Of a stretch of 8,281 nucleotides of DNA, positions 1-6,031 are shown piece after piece; the first letter of the stretch is position 1; each line of letters opens with the position of its first letter. The stretch covers positions 1 through 8,281 of the forward strand of contig JABJCS010000708.1 in assembly GCA_018665505.1 (NCBI GenBank), read 5' to 3'. The stretch comes from Alphaproteobacteria bacterium. GTDB lineage: Bacteria > Pseudomonadota > Alphaproteobacteria > UBA8366. The notes beneath the pieces were generated by a model that was given only the letters and a program-made list of their open reading frames with translations, searched no databases and was not told the DNA's origin. Made by a program: the position numbers and the translations under genes.

Positions 1-1
1 G

Positions 2-1753
2 AAATTTGACGGACGGCATGCGCGGATGCTCTCCCCGGGCGAAGTCGGCCAAATCGCCGGGCGTGCCGGGCGACATATGAATGACGGTACCTTCGGCACC
101 ACGGCCGGGCACGGTCCATTGCCCCCAGAATTGATCGAATCCGTCGAGGCGCATCGCTTCGATCCCGTGAAAAAAATCTTCTGGCGCAGCCGAGATCTGA
201 ATTTCGGCTCGCCGAAGTTATTGTTGCGAAGCCTGGGTCATGGACCGCGACGGCCCGAGTTGTCGCGGGCCCGCGAGGCGGAGGATCAAGCCGCGCTGGC
301 GGCGCTGGCGAAGGATGAGACGGTGGCGGCGCGCGCGTCCAATCCGGGCGCCGTGCGGTTGTTATGGGACGTTTGCCAGATTCCCGATTTCCGCAAGATT
401 ATGCCGGATCACCATGCGGCCTTCTTGAGCCAGGTATATCTCCATCTGACGGATACAGCAGGCCGATTACCGGAGGATTGGGTCGGAGAACAAGTGGATC
501 GGCTCGATAATGTATCTGGCGATATCGATGCCCTCACTGGACGATTGGCTGATATCCGGATCTGGACTTATATCTCCCATCGCAGCGACTGGCTCGCCGA
601 TCCGGGCCATTGGCAGGGGTTGGCGGGTGCTATTGAAGACAGATTGTCCGATGCCTTGCACGACCGTCTGACGTTGCGGTTTGTCGACCGTCGGGCCTCG
701 TCCATCGACCGCAAGAAGGGAGCGGGCACGCAATTGCTCTCAGCCGTCACGGCGACCGGCGATGTGATCGTCGAGGGTCAGTCGGTGGGCCGCATGGAAG
801 GGGTCGAATTCGTCGCCTTGGAAAACTTCGGGCCCGAACGCCGCACGGTCTTGGCCGCAGCGCGACGTGCGGCGGCCGAAAGTATCGGGACTCGGGTGCG
901 CGGCCTGCTGGACCAGCCGTATACCGCGTTTGTCTTGACCGATGGCGGCAAAATACTGTGGCAAGGGGCGCCCATTGCACGGCTCGGCGCGGGTGAAGCA
1001 CTGGTATCCCCGGAAATTCGTATCGTTCGCAGCGATCTCCTCGATAATTCGATGAAAGAGCAAATTCGCAGTCATCTGGCCGCTTGGTTCGATCGCCAGA
1101 TTAGTGAGGTTCTTAAACCGCTTACAGATGCCCGACATTCCACGGTGCAAGGTACGGCTCGCGGGGTGGTATTTCGCCTGTACGAGCATCTCGGCGCGTT
1201 ACCAGGCCCCTTGGATTCCTTGGAATGGCAATCGCTCGAGAAGCGCGATCGCACGCGTTTGGCAAAATTCGGCATCCGCATGACCCCAACCCTGGTCTAC
1301 TTTCCAAGTTTGCAGAGTGCGCCTGCGCTATCGCTGCGGCGCATATTGTGGTCGGTTCATACCGGGAGGAAACCACCGATTGTCGATGGATCTAAGGCGA
1401 CCTGTGCGGCGGGCCGGTTATCGCAAAAAGATTGGGCGTGTCTCGGGTTCCGGCGGTTTGGTGGAAAAGCCGTTCGTCTCGAGTGTCTCGATAAACTGAG
1501 CCGGACGGCCCACAAAAAGGCGAGCCAAGGCGCTTTCGTGCCCACACCGCAAATGCTGTCGATGGTTGGGTTGGGCGCAACGGAGTTCGAACAATTGATG
1601 GGCTCCCTCGGATATGCCGCGCAGAAAGCGGGGGAGCAGACGGAATTTCGATTGAAACAGCAGAAGCGGAAACAACAACGACGTGCGAAAGGAATTCCTT
1701 TAAATCCGGATTCCCCCTTCGCGTCATTACGCAACCTGGCGAGCGCCAAGTAA
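2..1753 (+). CDS. SUV3/MgpS-like superfamily 2 RNA helicase, C-terminal part (5' end outside window)
   Basis: The frame is open from the window edge, so the ATG at 26 is internal; 583 residues are visible. The first residues read KFDGRHAR, then helicase motif VI (QIAGRAGRH, visible residues 17-25), followed by DGTFGTT, as in SUV3/MgpS-type DExH helicases. Motifs I to V must lie to the left of the window. The long region after motif VI contains the family's typical segments LLWDVCQIPDFRK, DIDALTGRLADIRIWTY and LSDALHDRLTLRFVDRR. The tail is basic (KQQKRKQQRRAKG) and ends in PFASLRNLA. Family members use ATP to unwind RNA or RNA-protein structures, and the basic tail would suit nucleic-acid binding. 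The S4-domain gene starts one base after the stop, which suggests one transcript and translational coupling. I see no frameshift. Family assignment is strong; the exact substrate is unknown. Confidence 0.93.
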   Translation, partial: KFDGRHARMLSPGEVGQIAGRAGRHMNDGTFGTTAGHGPLPPELIESVEAHRFDPVKKIFWRSRDLNFGSPKLLLRSLGHGPRRPELSRAREAEDQAALAALAKDETVAARASNPGAVRLLWDVCQIPDFRKIMPDHHAAFLSQVYLHLTDTAGRLPEDWVGEQVDRLDNVSGDIDALTGRLADIRIWTYISHRSDWLADPGHWQGLAGAIEDRLSDALHDRLTLRFVDRRASSIDRKKGAGTQLLSAVTATGDVIVEGQSVGRMEGVEFVALENFGPERRTVLAAARRAAAESIGTRVRGLLDQPYTAFVLTDGGKILWQGAPIARLGAGEALVSPEIRIVRSDLLDNSMKEQIRSHLAAWFDRQISEVLKPLTDARHSTVQGTARGVVFRLYEHLGALPGPLDSLEWQSLEKRDRTRLAKFGIRMTPTLVYFPSLQSAPALSLRRILWSVHTGRKPPIVDGSKATCAAGRLSQKDWACLGFRRFGGKAVRLECLDKLSRTAHKKASQGAFVPTPQMLSMVGLGATEFEQLMGSLGYAAQKAGEQTEFRLKQQKRKQQRRAKGIPLNPDSPFASLRNLASAK

Positions 1754-1754
1754 G

Positions 1755-2138
1755 ATGATGGCGATTTCGCAAGAGCGCATTCGGGTCGATAAATGGTTGT
1801 GGCATGCTCGATTCTTTAAAAGCCGAACACTTGCGGCCAAGCTCGCGGGTTCGGGTAAATTGCGGATTAATCGCGAGGTCGTGCGAAAGCCCGGTGCCGT
1901 AGTTAAATCCGGCGACGTGCTGACCTTCCCAAAGGGAACGGATATTCGCGTCATCGAAATACTAGCGCTCGGTGAGAGACGCGGTCCGGCAAGCGAAGCG
2001 CAAGGCCTCTATAAGGATTTAAGCCCGCCGCAGCGACAACCGAAGGAACCGTCCGTTGCCGAAAGGCCGCGCGGTGCCGGGCGGCCGACCAAAAGCGAAC
2101 GGCGCGCACTCGACCGGTTTCGGGAACGCGCCAGTTAG
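1755..2138 (+). CDS. S4-domain RNA-binding protein (HslR-like)
   Basis: A 127-residue basic protein with an N-terminal S4 domain at about residues 8-65. The signature is RVDKWLWHARFFKSRTLAAKL, a glycine turn, then LRINREVVRKPGAVVKSGDVLTF. S4 domains bind structured RNA; the E. coli relative HslR (Hsp15) binds stalled 50S subunits. After the domain comes the segment ALGERRGPASEAQGLYKDL, familiar from alphaproteobacterial members, then a proline- and lysine-rich linker. The C-terminus, GRPTKSERRALDRFR, is basic and probably helical. The ATG at 1755 is one base after the helicase stop, and a second ATG at 1758 is equally possible. There is no strong Shine-Dalgarno, so coupling to helicase translation is likely. 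A ribosome-recycling or RNA-quality-control role is inferred from the family, not shown here. Confidence 0.92.
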   Translation: MMAISQERIRVDKWLWHARFFKSRTLAAKLAGSGKLRINREVVRKPGAVVKSGDVLTFPKGTDIRVIEILALGERRGPASEAQGLYKDLSPPQRQPKEPSVAERPRGAGRPTKSERRALDRFRERAS

Positions 2139-2142
2139 GGTT

Positions 2143-2766
2143 TTAGCTTGGGCTTGCGGTGTTCGTTTGTCGGAGGACAAGGCAGAAATTGTTGGACGGC
2201 ATGGTGATTGGATCCTCGATCGTAAGGCCCCGCGCTTTCCCCGCCTCGGCGATTTCGCCCATATCGCGAATTCCCCAGTCGGCATTTTGTCGGCGCAATG
2301 TTTGATCGAATTCCGCATTGCTGGGCGCGGTGTGCGCCCCGTCTCGCTTGAAGGGACCGTAAAACACCAGAGGAGCACCCGGCGGCAGTACATGTGCGCA
2401 TCCCTGGAGCAGGCTTTCGCAACAGGCCCAAGGTGCAATATGCACCATATTCACGCATAATACTGCGTCGGCCGCACTTACAGGCCATTCCGGTTCCATC
2501 ACATTCAGATACAGAGGTGAGGCGAGGTTTGCCGGCGCATCGGCCTGGCGGTGGGCGTTAATGCTCGCAATCGCGCTCTCATCTGTGTCGGTCGGTTGCC
2601 AAACTGCATCGCCGAAGGCAGGGGCGAAATAGCAGGCGTGTTCACCGGTTCCACTGGCGATTTCAAGGATCGTCCCGGTTTGTGGCAGGAGCGATTTCAG
2701 AACCTGCAGGAGTGGATCACGATTGCGGGCGGTCGCGGGAGCGTAGCGGCGGGGGTCTTCAGACAT
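2143..2766 (-). CDS. DUF938-type SAM-dependent methyltransferase-like protein
   Basis: A 207-residue protein with a class I methyltransferase fold. The SAM-binding motif I is ILEIASGTGEH (residues 33-43). An acidic motif II region follows (QPTDTDESAI, 57-66), then the family-specific LCVNMVHIAPW (103-113), the substrate-side FYGPFKRDG (135-143) and the C-terminal MPSNNFCLVLR (189-199). The start is the ATG at 2766, giving MSEDPRRYAPATARN, the usual N-terminus of this family. The same frame is open up to 3090, but that extension would run into fdxA and shows no family-like sequence. The Shine-Dalgarno is weak; a GGAG lies about 18 bases upstream. The gene converges on the S4 gene with 4 bases between stop codons and is divergent from fdxA. 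Its substrate is not known. Confidence 0.88.
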   Translation of the reverse strand: MSEDPRRYAPATARNRDPLLQVLKSLLPQTGTILEIASGTGEHACYFAPAFGDAVWQPTDTDESAIASINAHRQADAPANLASPLYLNVMEPEWPVSAADAVLCVNMVHIAPWACCESLLQGCAHVLPPGAPLVFYGPFKRDGAHTAPSNAEFDQTLRRQNADWGIRDMGEIAEAGKARGLTIEDPITMPSNNFCLVLRQTNTASPS

Positions 2767-2982
2767 GGGCGGTTTATAGGCTTGGCTCCCGACGACGGCA
2801 AGCCGTGTGCATAATTCTCGTTTGAGGCTATTGCGTCCGCAGTCGCTTGTTTGTATTTGACTGTATGCGGCTGGTGTATTGTGTGGATCATCCATGCAAT
2901 ACGAGAAGGTTTTGTTACCGGTGATGAAAATTTGCCGGCTTGGCCGAAACCGGCGAATTCGGAGTGCGAAGGAGAGAACTGA
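2767..2982. promoter_or_regulatory. Divergent intergenic region between the methyltransferase gene and fdxA
   Basis: This 216-base spacer must hold the start signals for both flanking genes unless fdxA is read from elsewhere. On the plus strand a TTGACT box lies at 2857-2862, but I find no -10 at standard spacing. A CATAAT (five of six) sits at 2810-2815 with no matching -35. GCCGG at 2934-2938 and CCGGC at 2950-2954 could form a short stem in the fdxA leader. No FNR/FixK-type TTGAT-N4-ATCAA box is visible. The promoters themselves are unresolved. Confidence 0.4.
2969..2974 (+). promoter_or_regulatory. Shine-Dalgarno of fdxA
   Basis: AAGGAG lies 8 bases before the ATG at 2983. It is a near-consensus ribosome binding site, and it fixes the start at [12 protein letters not shown]. 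Confidence 0.85.
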
Positions 2983-3318
2983 ATGACCTATGTCGTCACC
3001 GAAACTTGCATCAAATGCAAATACATGGATTGCGTCGAAGTGTGCCCAGTCGATTGTTTTTACGTCGGCGCGAACATGCTGGTGATCCATCCGGACGAAT
3101 GCATTGATTGCGGCGTCTGCGAGCCGGAGTGCCCGGTTGAGGCCATTATTCCCGATACGGATGGCGAAGCGGAGAAGTGGTTGGAAGTAAACCGCGATTA
3201 TTCGGAAAAATGGCCGAATATCACCCGCAAGGCCCCGTCACCGGAAGATGCGGACGCCTTTAAGGACGAAACCGGCAAGTTCGAGAAATATTTCGATTCG
3301 AATCCCGGCGAGAGTTAG
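2983..3318 (+). CDS. fdxA: Seven-iron ferredoxin ([3Fe-4S][4Fe-4S]), FdxA/Azotobacter FdI type
   Basis: A 111-residue cytoplasmic electron carrier closely matching Azotobacter vinelandii ferredoxin I. The cysteines are C9, C12, C17, C21, C25, C40, C43, C46 and C50. By analogy with FdI (offset by one for the Met), C9, C17 and C50 hold the [3Fe-4S] cluster and C21, C40, C43 and C46 the [4Fe-4S] cluster. C12 and C25 would be non-ligand cysteines. The signatures [18 protein letters not shown] and [12 protein letters not shown] are intact. The acidic C-terminal part keeps the WPNITRK segment of the family. Length is normal. The gene has its own good ribosome binding site and stands alone between spacers of 216 and 279 bases. 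Redox partners are not evident. In other alphaproteobacteria, as I recall, it sits in this same helicase-S4-fdxA-carD order. Confidence 0.96.
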   Translation: MTYVVTETCIKCKYMDCVEVCPVDCFYVGANMLVIHPDECIDCGVCEPECPVEAIIPDTDGEAEKWLEVNRDYSEKWPNITRKAPSPEDADAFKDETGKFEKYFDSNPGES

Positions 3319-3353
3319 AGCGCACTAGTCGTTTCATCAGTGGTACAGCGAGT

Positions 3354-3370
3354 CCGCCAGTTTTTGGCGG
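3354..3370 (+). terminator. Hairpin after fdxA, possible weak terminator
   Basis: CCGCCA (3354-3359) and TGGCGG (3365-3370) form a perfect 6-bp GC-rich stem around a GTTTT loop, 36 bases after the fdxA stop. A seventh T-G pair may extend the stem. The uridines are in the loop and not after the stem, so this is not a classic intrinsic terminator on either strand. It may protect the fdxA 3' end or weaken read-through into carD. Confidence 0.4.
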
Positions 3371-3388
3371 GGCTGTAACCATGTGGTG

Positions 3389-3420
3389 TGACGTGTTATA
3401 ATGCTGTTCGTCATGACGTG
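3389..3420. promoter_or_regulatory. Possible operator: repeated TGACGTG and palindrome around the carD promoter
   Basis: TGACGTG occurs at 3389-3395 and again at 3414-3420, 25 bases apart, flanking the -10. The second copy overlaps a perfect 10-base palindrome, CGTCATGACG (3409-3418), at the predicted transcription start. This placement would suit a repressor site. No known regulator is identified. Confidence 0.25.
3394..3402 (+). promoter_or_regulatory. Extended -10 promoter for carD
   Basis: TGT followed by a perfect TATAAT (3397-3402) makes an extended -10 element. The -35 region is poor: CTGTAA at 3373-3378, spacing 18, three of six. This is expected for an extended -10 promoter. Transcription would start near 3409, giving a leader of roughly 190 bases before the carD GTG. 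The same start would serve carD and the downstream phosphatase-like gene, since no terminator separates them. Confidence 0.55.
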
Positions 3421-3597
3421 AATGCCGGACGCCGCCACCTAGCCGTTAAGCTTTGGAAAGCGACGCCGGGCCCTTTATGGGGTTCCGGTGCTGTCCCGCG
3501 ATTGCGTCTGGTTATCGGATATCTCTGGTGCGTATCAGCGGATATTTTTGTGTCGAGGACGCGCGTATAGGCGTGTCGATTGATGAAGAGGTAGAAC

Positions 3598-4113
3598 GTG
3601 CCGAAGAAGAAAGCAGAGAAAGAACACTCGGAATTTAAAACCGGAAACTGGGTCGTTTATCCGACCCATGGTGTTGGCAAGGTCATGGGTGTCGAGGATC
3701 AGGAGATCGCCGGCACTCAACTTACGCTGGTGGTCATCAGTTTCGAGAAAGACCGGATGACTTTGCGGGTTCCAACGGATAAAGCGAAAGAATCCGGGCT
3801 CCGCAAATTATCGTCGCGCGACGAAATGAAGGGCGCTTTAGAGACGCTGAAAGGCCGCAGCCGGGTTCGCCGCACCATGTGGAGCCGCCGCGCCCAGGAA
3901 TATGAGGCCAAAATCAATTCTGGTGATCCGGTCTCCATTGCTGAAGTCGTGCGTGATCTTCACCGCAAGGAAGATCAACCGGATCAATCCTATAGTGAAC
4001 GCCAAATTTATCAGGCCGCGCTGGACCGGCTTGCACGGGAGGTAGCCGCCGTCGAGGATATCGATGAAGAGTCGGCGACCGAGAAATTGGAAAACATGCT
4101 GAAAGCCGCCTAA
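3598..4113 (+). CDS. CarD/CdnL-family RNA polymerase-binding transcription regulator
   Basis: A 171-residue protein. The N-terminal RNA polymerase-interacting domain (CarD_TRCF/Tudor-like, about residues 13-70) carries WVVYPTHGVGKVMGVEDQEIAG and LVVISFEKDRMTLRVP. The helical C-terminal part begins around LSSRDEM and contains RRTMWSRRAQEYEAKINSGD, where W95 probably corresponds to the tryptophan that contacts promoter DNA in mycobacterial CarD. It continues with IAEVVRDLHRKEDQPDQSYSERQIY. CarD proteins bind the polymerase beta subunit and tune open-complex stability at many promoters. The start is GTG at 3598, supported by GAGG at 3588-3591 six bases upstream and by MPKKK matching the family's basic N-terminus. 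No terminator follows; the next gene begins 51 bases on. Confidence in the family is high. The regulon is unknown. Confidence 0.95.
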   Translation: MPKKKAEKEHSEFKTGNWVVYPTHGVGKVMGVEDQEIAGTQLTLVVISFEKDRMTLRVPTDKAKESGLRKLSSRDEMKGALETLKGRSRVRRTMWSRRAQEYEAKINSGDPVSIAEVVRDLHRKEDQPDQSYSERQIYQAALDRLAREVAAVEDIDEESATEKLENMLKAA

Positions 4114-4164
4114 AGACTGGATTCCAGCGGCGGCATTCGGCAAAGGCACGGTTCGGCGAAGTGA

Positions 4165-4968
4165 ATGTCTGACGGAAATGCCTTTGCGGTTCTACGAGAA
4201 GCTCGCCGGGTTTGGGCTATTGGCTCGATTCATGGCGAAGTAGACCGCCTGCGCCAGCTGCACGACCAATTGAGTGGACGGCTGCAAGATGGCGACCGCT
4301 TAGTTTATCTCGGAAATTACATTGGCTACGGCCCTGATATTGTCGGAACCATCGACGAATTGTTGGAATTCCGCCGTGAATTTTTAGCGCGCCCCCCCTT
4401 CATGGATGCGGGCGATCTGGTCTTTCTGCGCGGCAGCCAGGAAGAAATGTGGCACCGGGTATTGCAACTGCAATTCGCTGTCGACCCCGTGGAAGTGATG
4501 AGCTGGATGGGTGAGCGCGGATTGGCGGCGACCCTAACCGCTTATGCGGGCGATTCCAGCGCGGATATTCTGGGGCAGCGCGCCGGGCCACTGACCATCG
4601 CGCAGTGGACAGGGTCGGTTCGCGCTGCCATGCAAGAACGCCTCGGACATGTAGCCTTCATGAGCGCGCTGAAGCGTGCGGCATATACCGCTGAAGAATC
4701 CTTGCTTTTCGTAAATGCGGGGATCGATACGGACAAACCCGTTGAAGAACAAAGTGATGTGTTGTGGTGGGCGGGCCATAGTTTTGCGCAAATTGACAAG
4801 CCTTACGGCCAATTTGCCAAGGTCGTCAGAGGATACGACCCCGATCACGGTGGGTTCCATGAGAACGATTATACTGTGACGATCGATGGTGGTTGCGGTT
4901 TTGGAGGCGACCTGATCGCCGTGTGTTTCACGCCCGACGGGCTGATTATCGAACGCTTAGAAGCTTAA
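4165..4968 (+). CDS. Lambda-phosphatase-like (PPP/metallophosphoesterase fold) protein with degenerate active site, likely pseudophosphatase
   Basis: A 267-residue protein that can be aligned by eye with lambda/PrpA-type protein phosphatases, but whose catalytic motifs are altered. GD(I/L)HG reads GSIHG (S21 for Asp, H23 kept). GDxxDRG reads GNYIGYG (N51 for Asp, G54 for Asp, Y55 for the catalytic Arg). GNHE reads GSQE (S91, Q92). The later His ligand in the 'HA' motif is N184 (FVNAGI), and GHTP reads GYDP (Y224). Thus five of six expected metal ligands and the proton-donor His are changed, while surrounding glycines and strands, including VTIDGGCGFGGDL near the end, are retained. The frame is intact and reads like its neighbours, so it looks selected, not decayed. 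The ATG at 4165 has a weak site (GAAG, spacing 3) and probably depends on carD translation or transcription. It may bind a phosphorylated partner or act as a scaffold; this is inference. Confidence 0.82.
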   Translation: MSDGNAFAVLREARRVWAIGSIHGEVDRLRQLHDQLSGRLQDGDRLVYLGNYIGYGPDIVGTIDELLEFRREFLARPPFMDAGDLVFLRGSQEEMWHRVLQLQFAVDPVEVMSWMGERGLAATLTAYAGDSSADILGQRAGPLTIAQWTGSVRAAMQERLGHVAFMSALKRAAYTAEESLLFVNAGIDTDKPVEEQSDVLWWAGHSFAQIDKPYGQFAKVVRGYDPDHGGFHENDYTVTIDGGCGFGGDLIAVCFTPDGLIIERLEA

Positions 4969-4980
4969 ATTCGAGACTTT

Positions 4981-5000
4981 AAATTCGTCCGGACGAATTT
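4981..5000 (+). terminator. First of two tandem palindromes after the phosphatase-like gene
   Basis: A perfect 20-base palindrome with half-site AAATTCGTCC, starting 12 bases after the stop. It can fold into a hairpin with a CCGG or UCCGGA loop, followed by TTTTAAAA, which makes a poor U tract. It may act as a first terminator of the carD operon or as half of a paired operator. It shares GTCCGGACGAATTTT with the second copy. Confidence 0.55.
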
Positions 5001-5001
5001 T

Positions 5002-5026
5002 AAAATTTGTCCGGACGAATTTTCTT
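5002..5026 (+). terminator. Second tandem palindrome with T-rich tail, intrinsic terminator
   Basis: The arms AAAATTTGTCC and GGACGAATTTT (5002-5023) pair over 11 positions with one G-T wobble and are centred 22 bases from the first palindrome. The run TTTTCTT at the 3' end supplies a U-rich tail, part of which is shared with the stem. This is the best intrinsic terminator in the window and would end the carD-phosphatase transcript before rpoH. The near-symmetry also allows weak function on the other strand. Confidence 0.65.
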
Positions 5027-5099
5027 GCGTCCAGTTTATGGATTCAATAACCTAGTTACACAGTGAGTTATTAAAAACCACGATAAATATCTAGGGAGC

Positions 5100-5126
5100 G
5101 TGCCTTCGAAGGCACCAAGGGGAGGG
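5100..5126 (+). promoter_or_regulatory. rpoH leader hairpin and strong Shine-Dalgarno
   Basis: A perfect 16-base dyad, GTGCCTTCGAAGGCAC (5100-5115), forms a 6-bp stem with a UCGA loop. Three bases later begins the purine-rich AGGGGAGGG (5118-5126), directly before the ATG at 5128; the AGGGG core gives usable spacing. A CCUU in the 5' arm (5103-5106) could instead pair with AAGG at 5117-5120 in the ribosome site. The leader from 5029 to 5099 is AT-rich, but I find no promoter with convincing -35 and -10 boxes there. Confidence 0.5.
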
Positions 5127-5127
5127 A

Positions 5128-6012
5128 ATGGCATACATTGACGATCCGCAAACCCAGCGGGCAAACCTCAAGTTTATCAAAACTTCAATGCAAGAACCGC
5201 TACTGTCGCGGGAGATCGAATATGATCTCGCGAAGCGGTGGCGCGACAGCCAGGACGAAGTAGCGCTGCACAAATTGGTCCGTGCCTATACGCGGCTGGT
5301 GATTAGTATCGCTTCCAGGTTCCGCAACTACGGCCTGCCGATGGGCGATTTGGTCCAAGAAGGCAATGTCGGCCTGTTGCAGGCGGCGGAACGCTTCGAG
5401 CCGGATCGCGGCGTGCGGTTTTCAACTTACGCCTCGTGGTGGATTCGCTCCGCCATGCAGGATTTCATTTTGCGCAACTGGTCGATCGTGCGTACCGGTA
5501 CGACGGCGGCGCAAAAGTCACTGTTCTTCAATTTGCGCCGCCTGCGCGCGCAAATTGACGATATCGGCGGTGAGCAGTTGAGTGAGGAATCCCGTGAATT
5601 CATCGCCAACGAGCTGAAGGTGAATGTGCATGAAGTAGAAGCGATGGAAATTCGCCTCAATGGCGGCGATCAATCGCTGAATGCGCCTGTCTCGGATGAA
5701 TCGGAAGACAGTTGGCAAGATTTCCTGGCTGATCAGCGTCCGAGCTCCGAGGAAACTGTCGTCAGCGTCCGAGATGGCCGGACCCGTGCACGTTGGCTCG
5801 TCGAAGCGCTGCGCGAATTGCCGCAAAGGGAACAAACAATCATCCGCAAACGTCGTTTGACCGAAAACGGAGCAACGCTCGAAGAGCTGGGCCGCGTTTT
5901 AGGTGTAAGCAAGGAACGTGTGCGGCAGCTTGAGCACCGGGCCCTGACGAAACTGCGAAAATCGATCAGTCAGCGGACCGATTTGCCTAGTGACTTGATG
6001 ATCGAAGCGTAA
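5128..6012 (+). CDS. rpoH: RNA polymerase sigma-32 factor, RpoH2 type
   Basis: A 294-residue sigma-70 family factor. Region 2 includes the core-binding DLVQEGNVGLLQAAERFEP (74-92) and region 2.3/2.4 RFSTYASWWIRSAMQDFILRNWSIVR (97-122). The RpoH box, which separates heat-shock sigmas from other groups, is QKSLFFNLRRLR (129-140). Region 4.2 carries the -35-binding helix-turn-helix, TLEELGRVLGVSKERVRQLEHRALTKLRK (250-278). The wording NWSIVR, NYGLPMGDLVQEG and NGATLEELG resembles Sinorhizobium RpoH2 more than RpoH1. RpoH2 factors direct stress genes, often oxidative or stationary-phase ones. Length is normal. The start is set by the strong purine tract. The gene is isolated from the upstream operon by tandem terminators and converges on the M48 gene with 19 bases between stops and no visible terminator there. 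Confidence 0.95.
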   Translation: MAYIDDPQTQRANLKFIKTSMQEPLLSREIEYDLAKRWRDSQDEVALHKLVRAYTRLVISIASRFRNYGLPMGDLVQEGNVGLLQAAERFEPDRGVRFSTYASWWIRSAMQDFILRNWSIVRTGTTAAQKSLFFNLRRLRAQIDDIGGEQLSEESREFIANELKVNVHEVEAMEIRLNGGDQSLNAPVSDESEDSWQDFLADQRPSSEETVVSVRDGRTRARWLVEALRELPQREQTIIRKRRLTENGATLEELGRVLGVSKERVRQLEHRALTKLRKSISQRTDLPSDLMIEA

Positions 6013-6031
6013 GTTTCGGCACGGTCAGGGG

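Noticed and set aside
740..1189. Long antisense open frames inside the helicase and other genes
   Set aside because: They are antisense shadows of well-supported coding sequences, with no recognisable domains or ribosome sites.
2131..2150. Bidirectional terminator between the convergent S4 and methyltransferase genes
   Set aside because: The gap is 4 bases, and I see no GC-rich stem with a T tract around it on either strand.
2857..2882. TTGACT followed by TATTGT as the fdxA promoter
   Set aside because: The spacing is 14 bases, too short for a sigma-70 promoter, and no better -10 lies at 16-18 bases.
2767..3090. N-terminal extension of the methyltransferase frame up to 3090
   Set aside because: It would add 108 residues with no family similarity and overlap the 5' end of fdxA antisense. 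The ATG at 2766 gives the usual family N-terminus.
3388..3570. Small 60-residue open frame in the carD leader, starting with GTG
   Set aside because: There is no ribosome site, its start lies upstream of the predicted transcript start, and the composition looks like random translation of GC-rich DNA.
4165..4968. Sequencing error or pseudogene as the cause of the missing phosphatase residues
   Set aside because: The substitutions are spread over five separate motifs in one uninterrupted frame, with conserved flanking residues. Random errors or decay would not change only the ligand positions.
5025..5053. TTGCGT and TAACCT as an rpoH promoter at 17-base spacing
   Set aside because: The -10 matches only three of six positions and the -35 overlaps the terminator tail. 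It is not strong enough to call.
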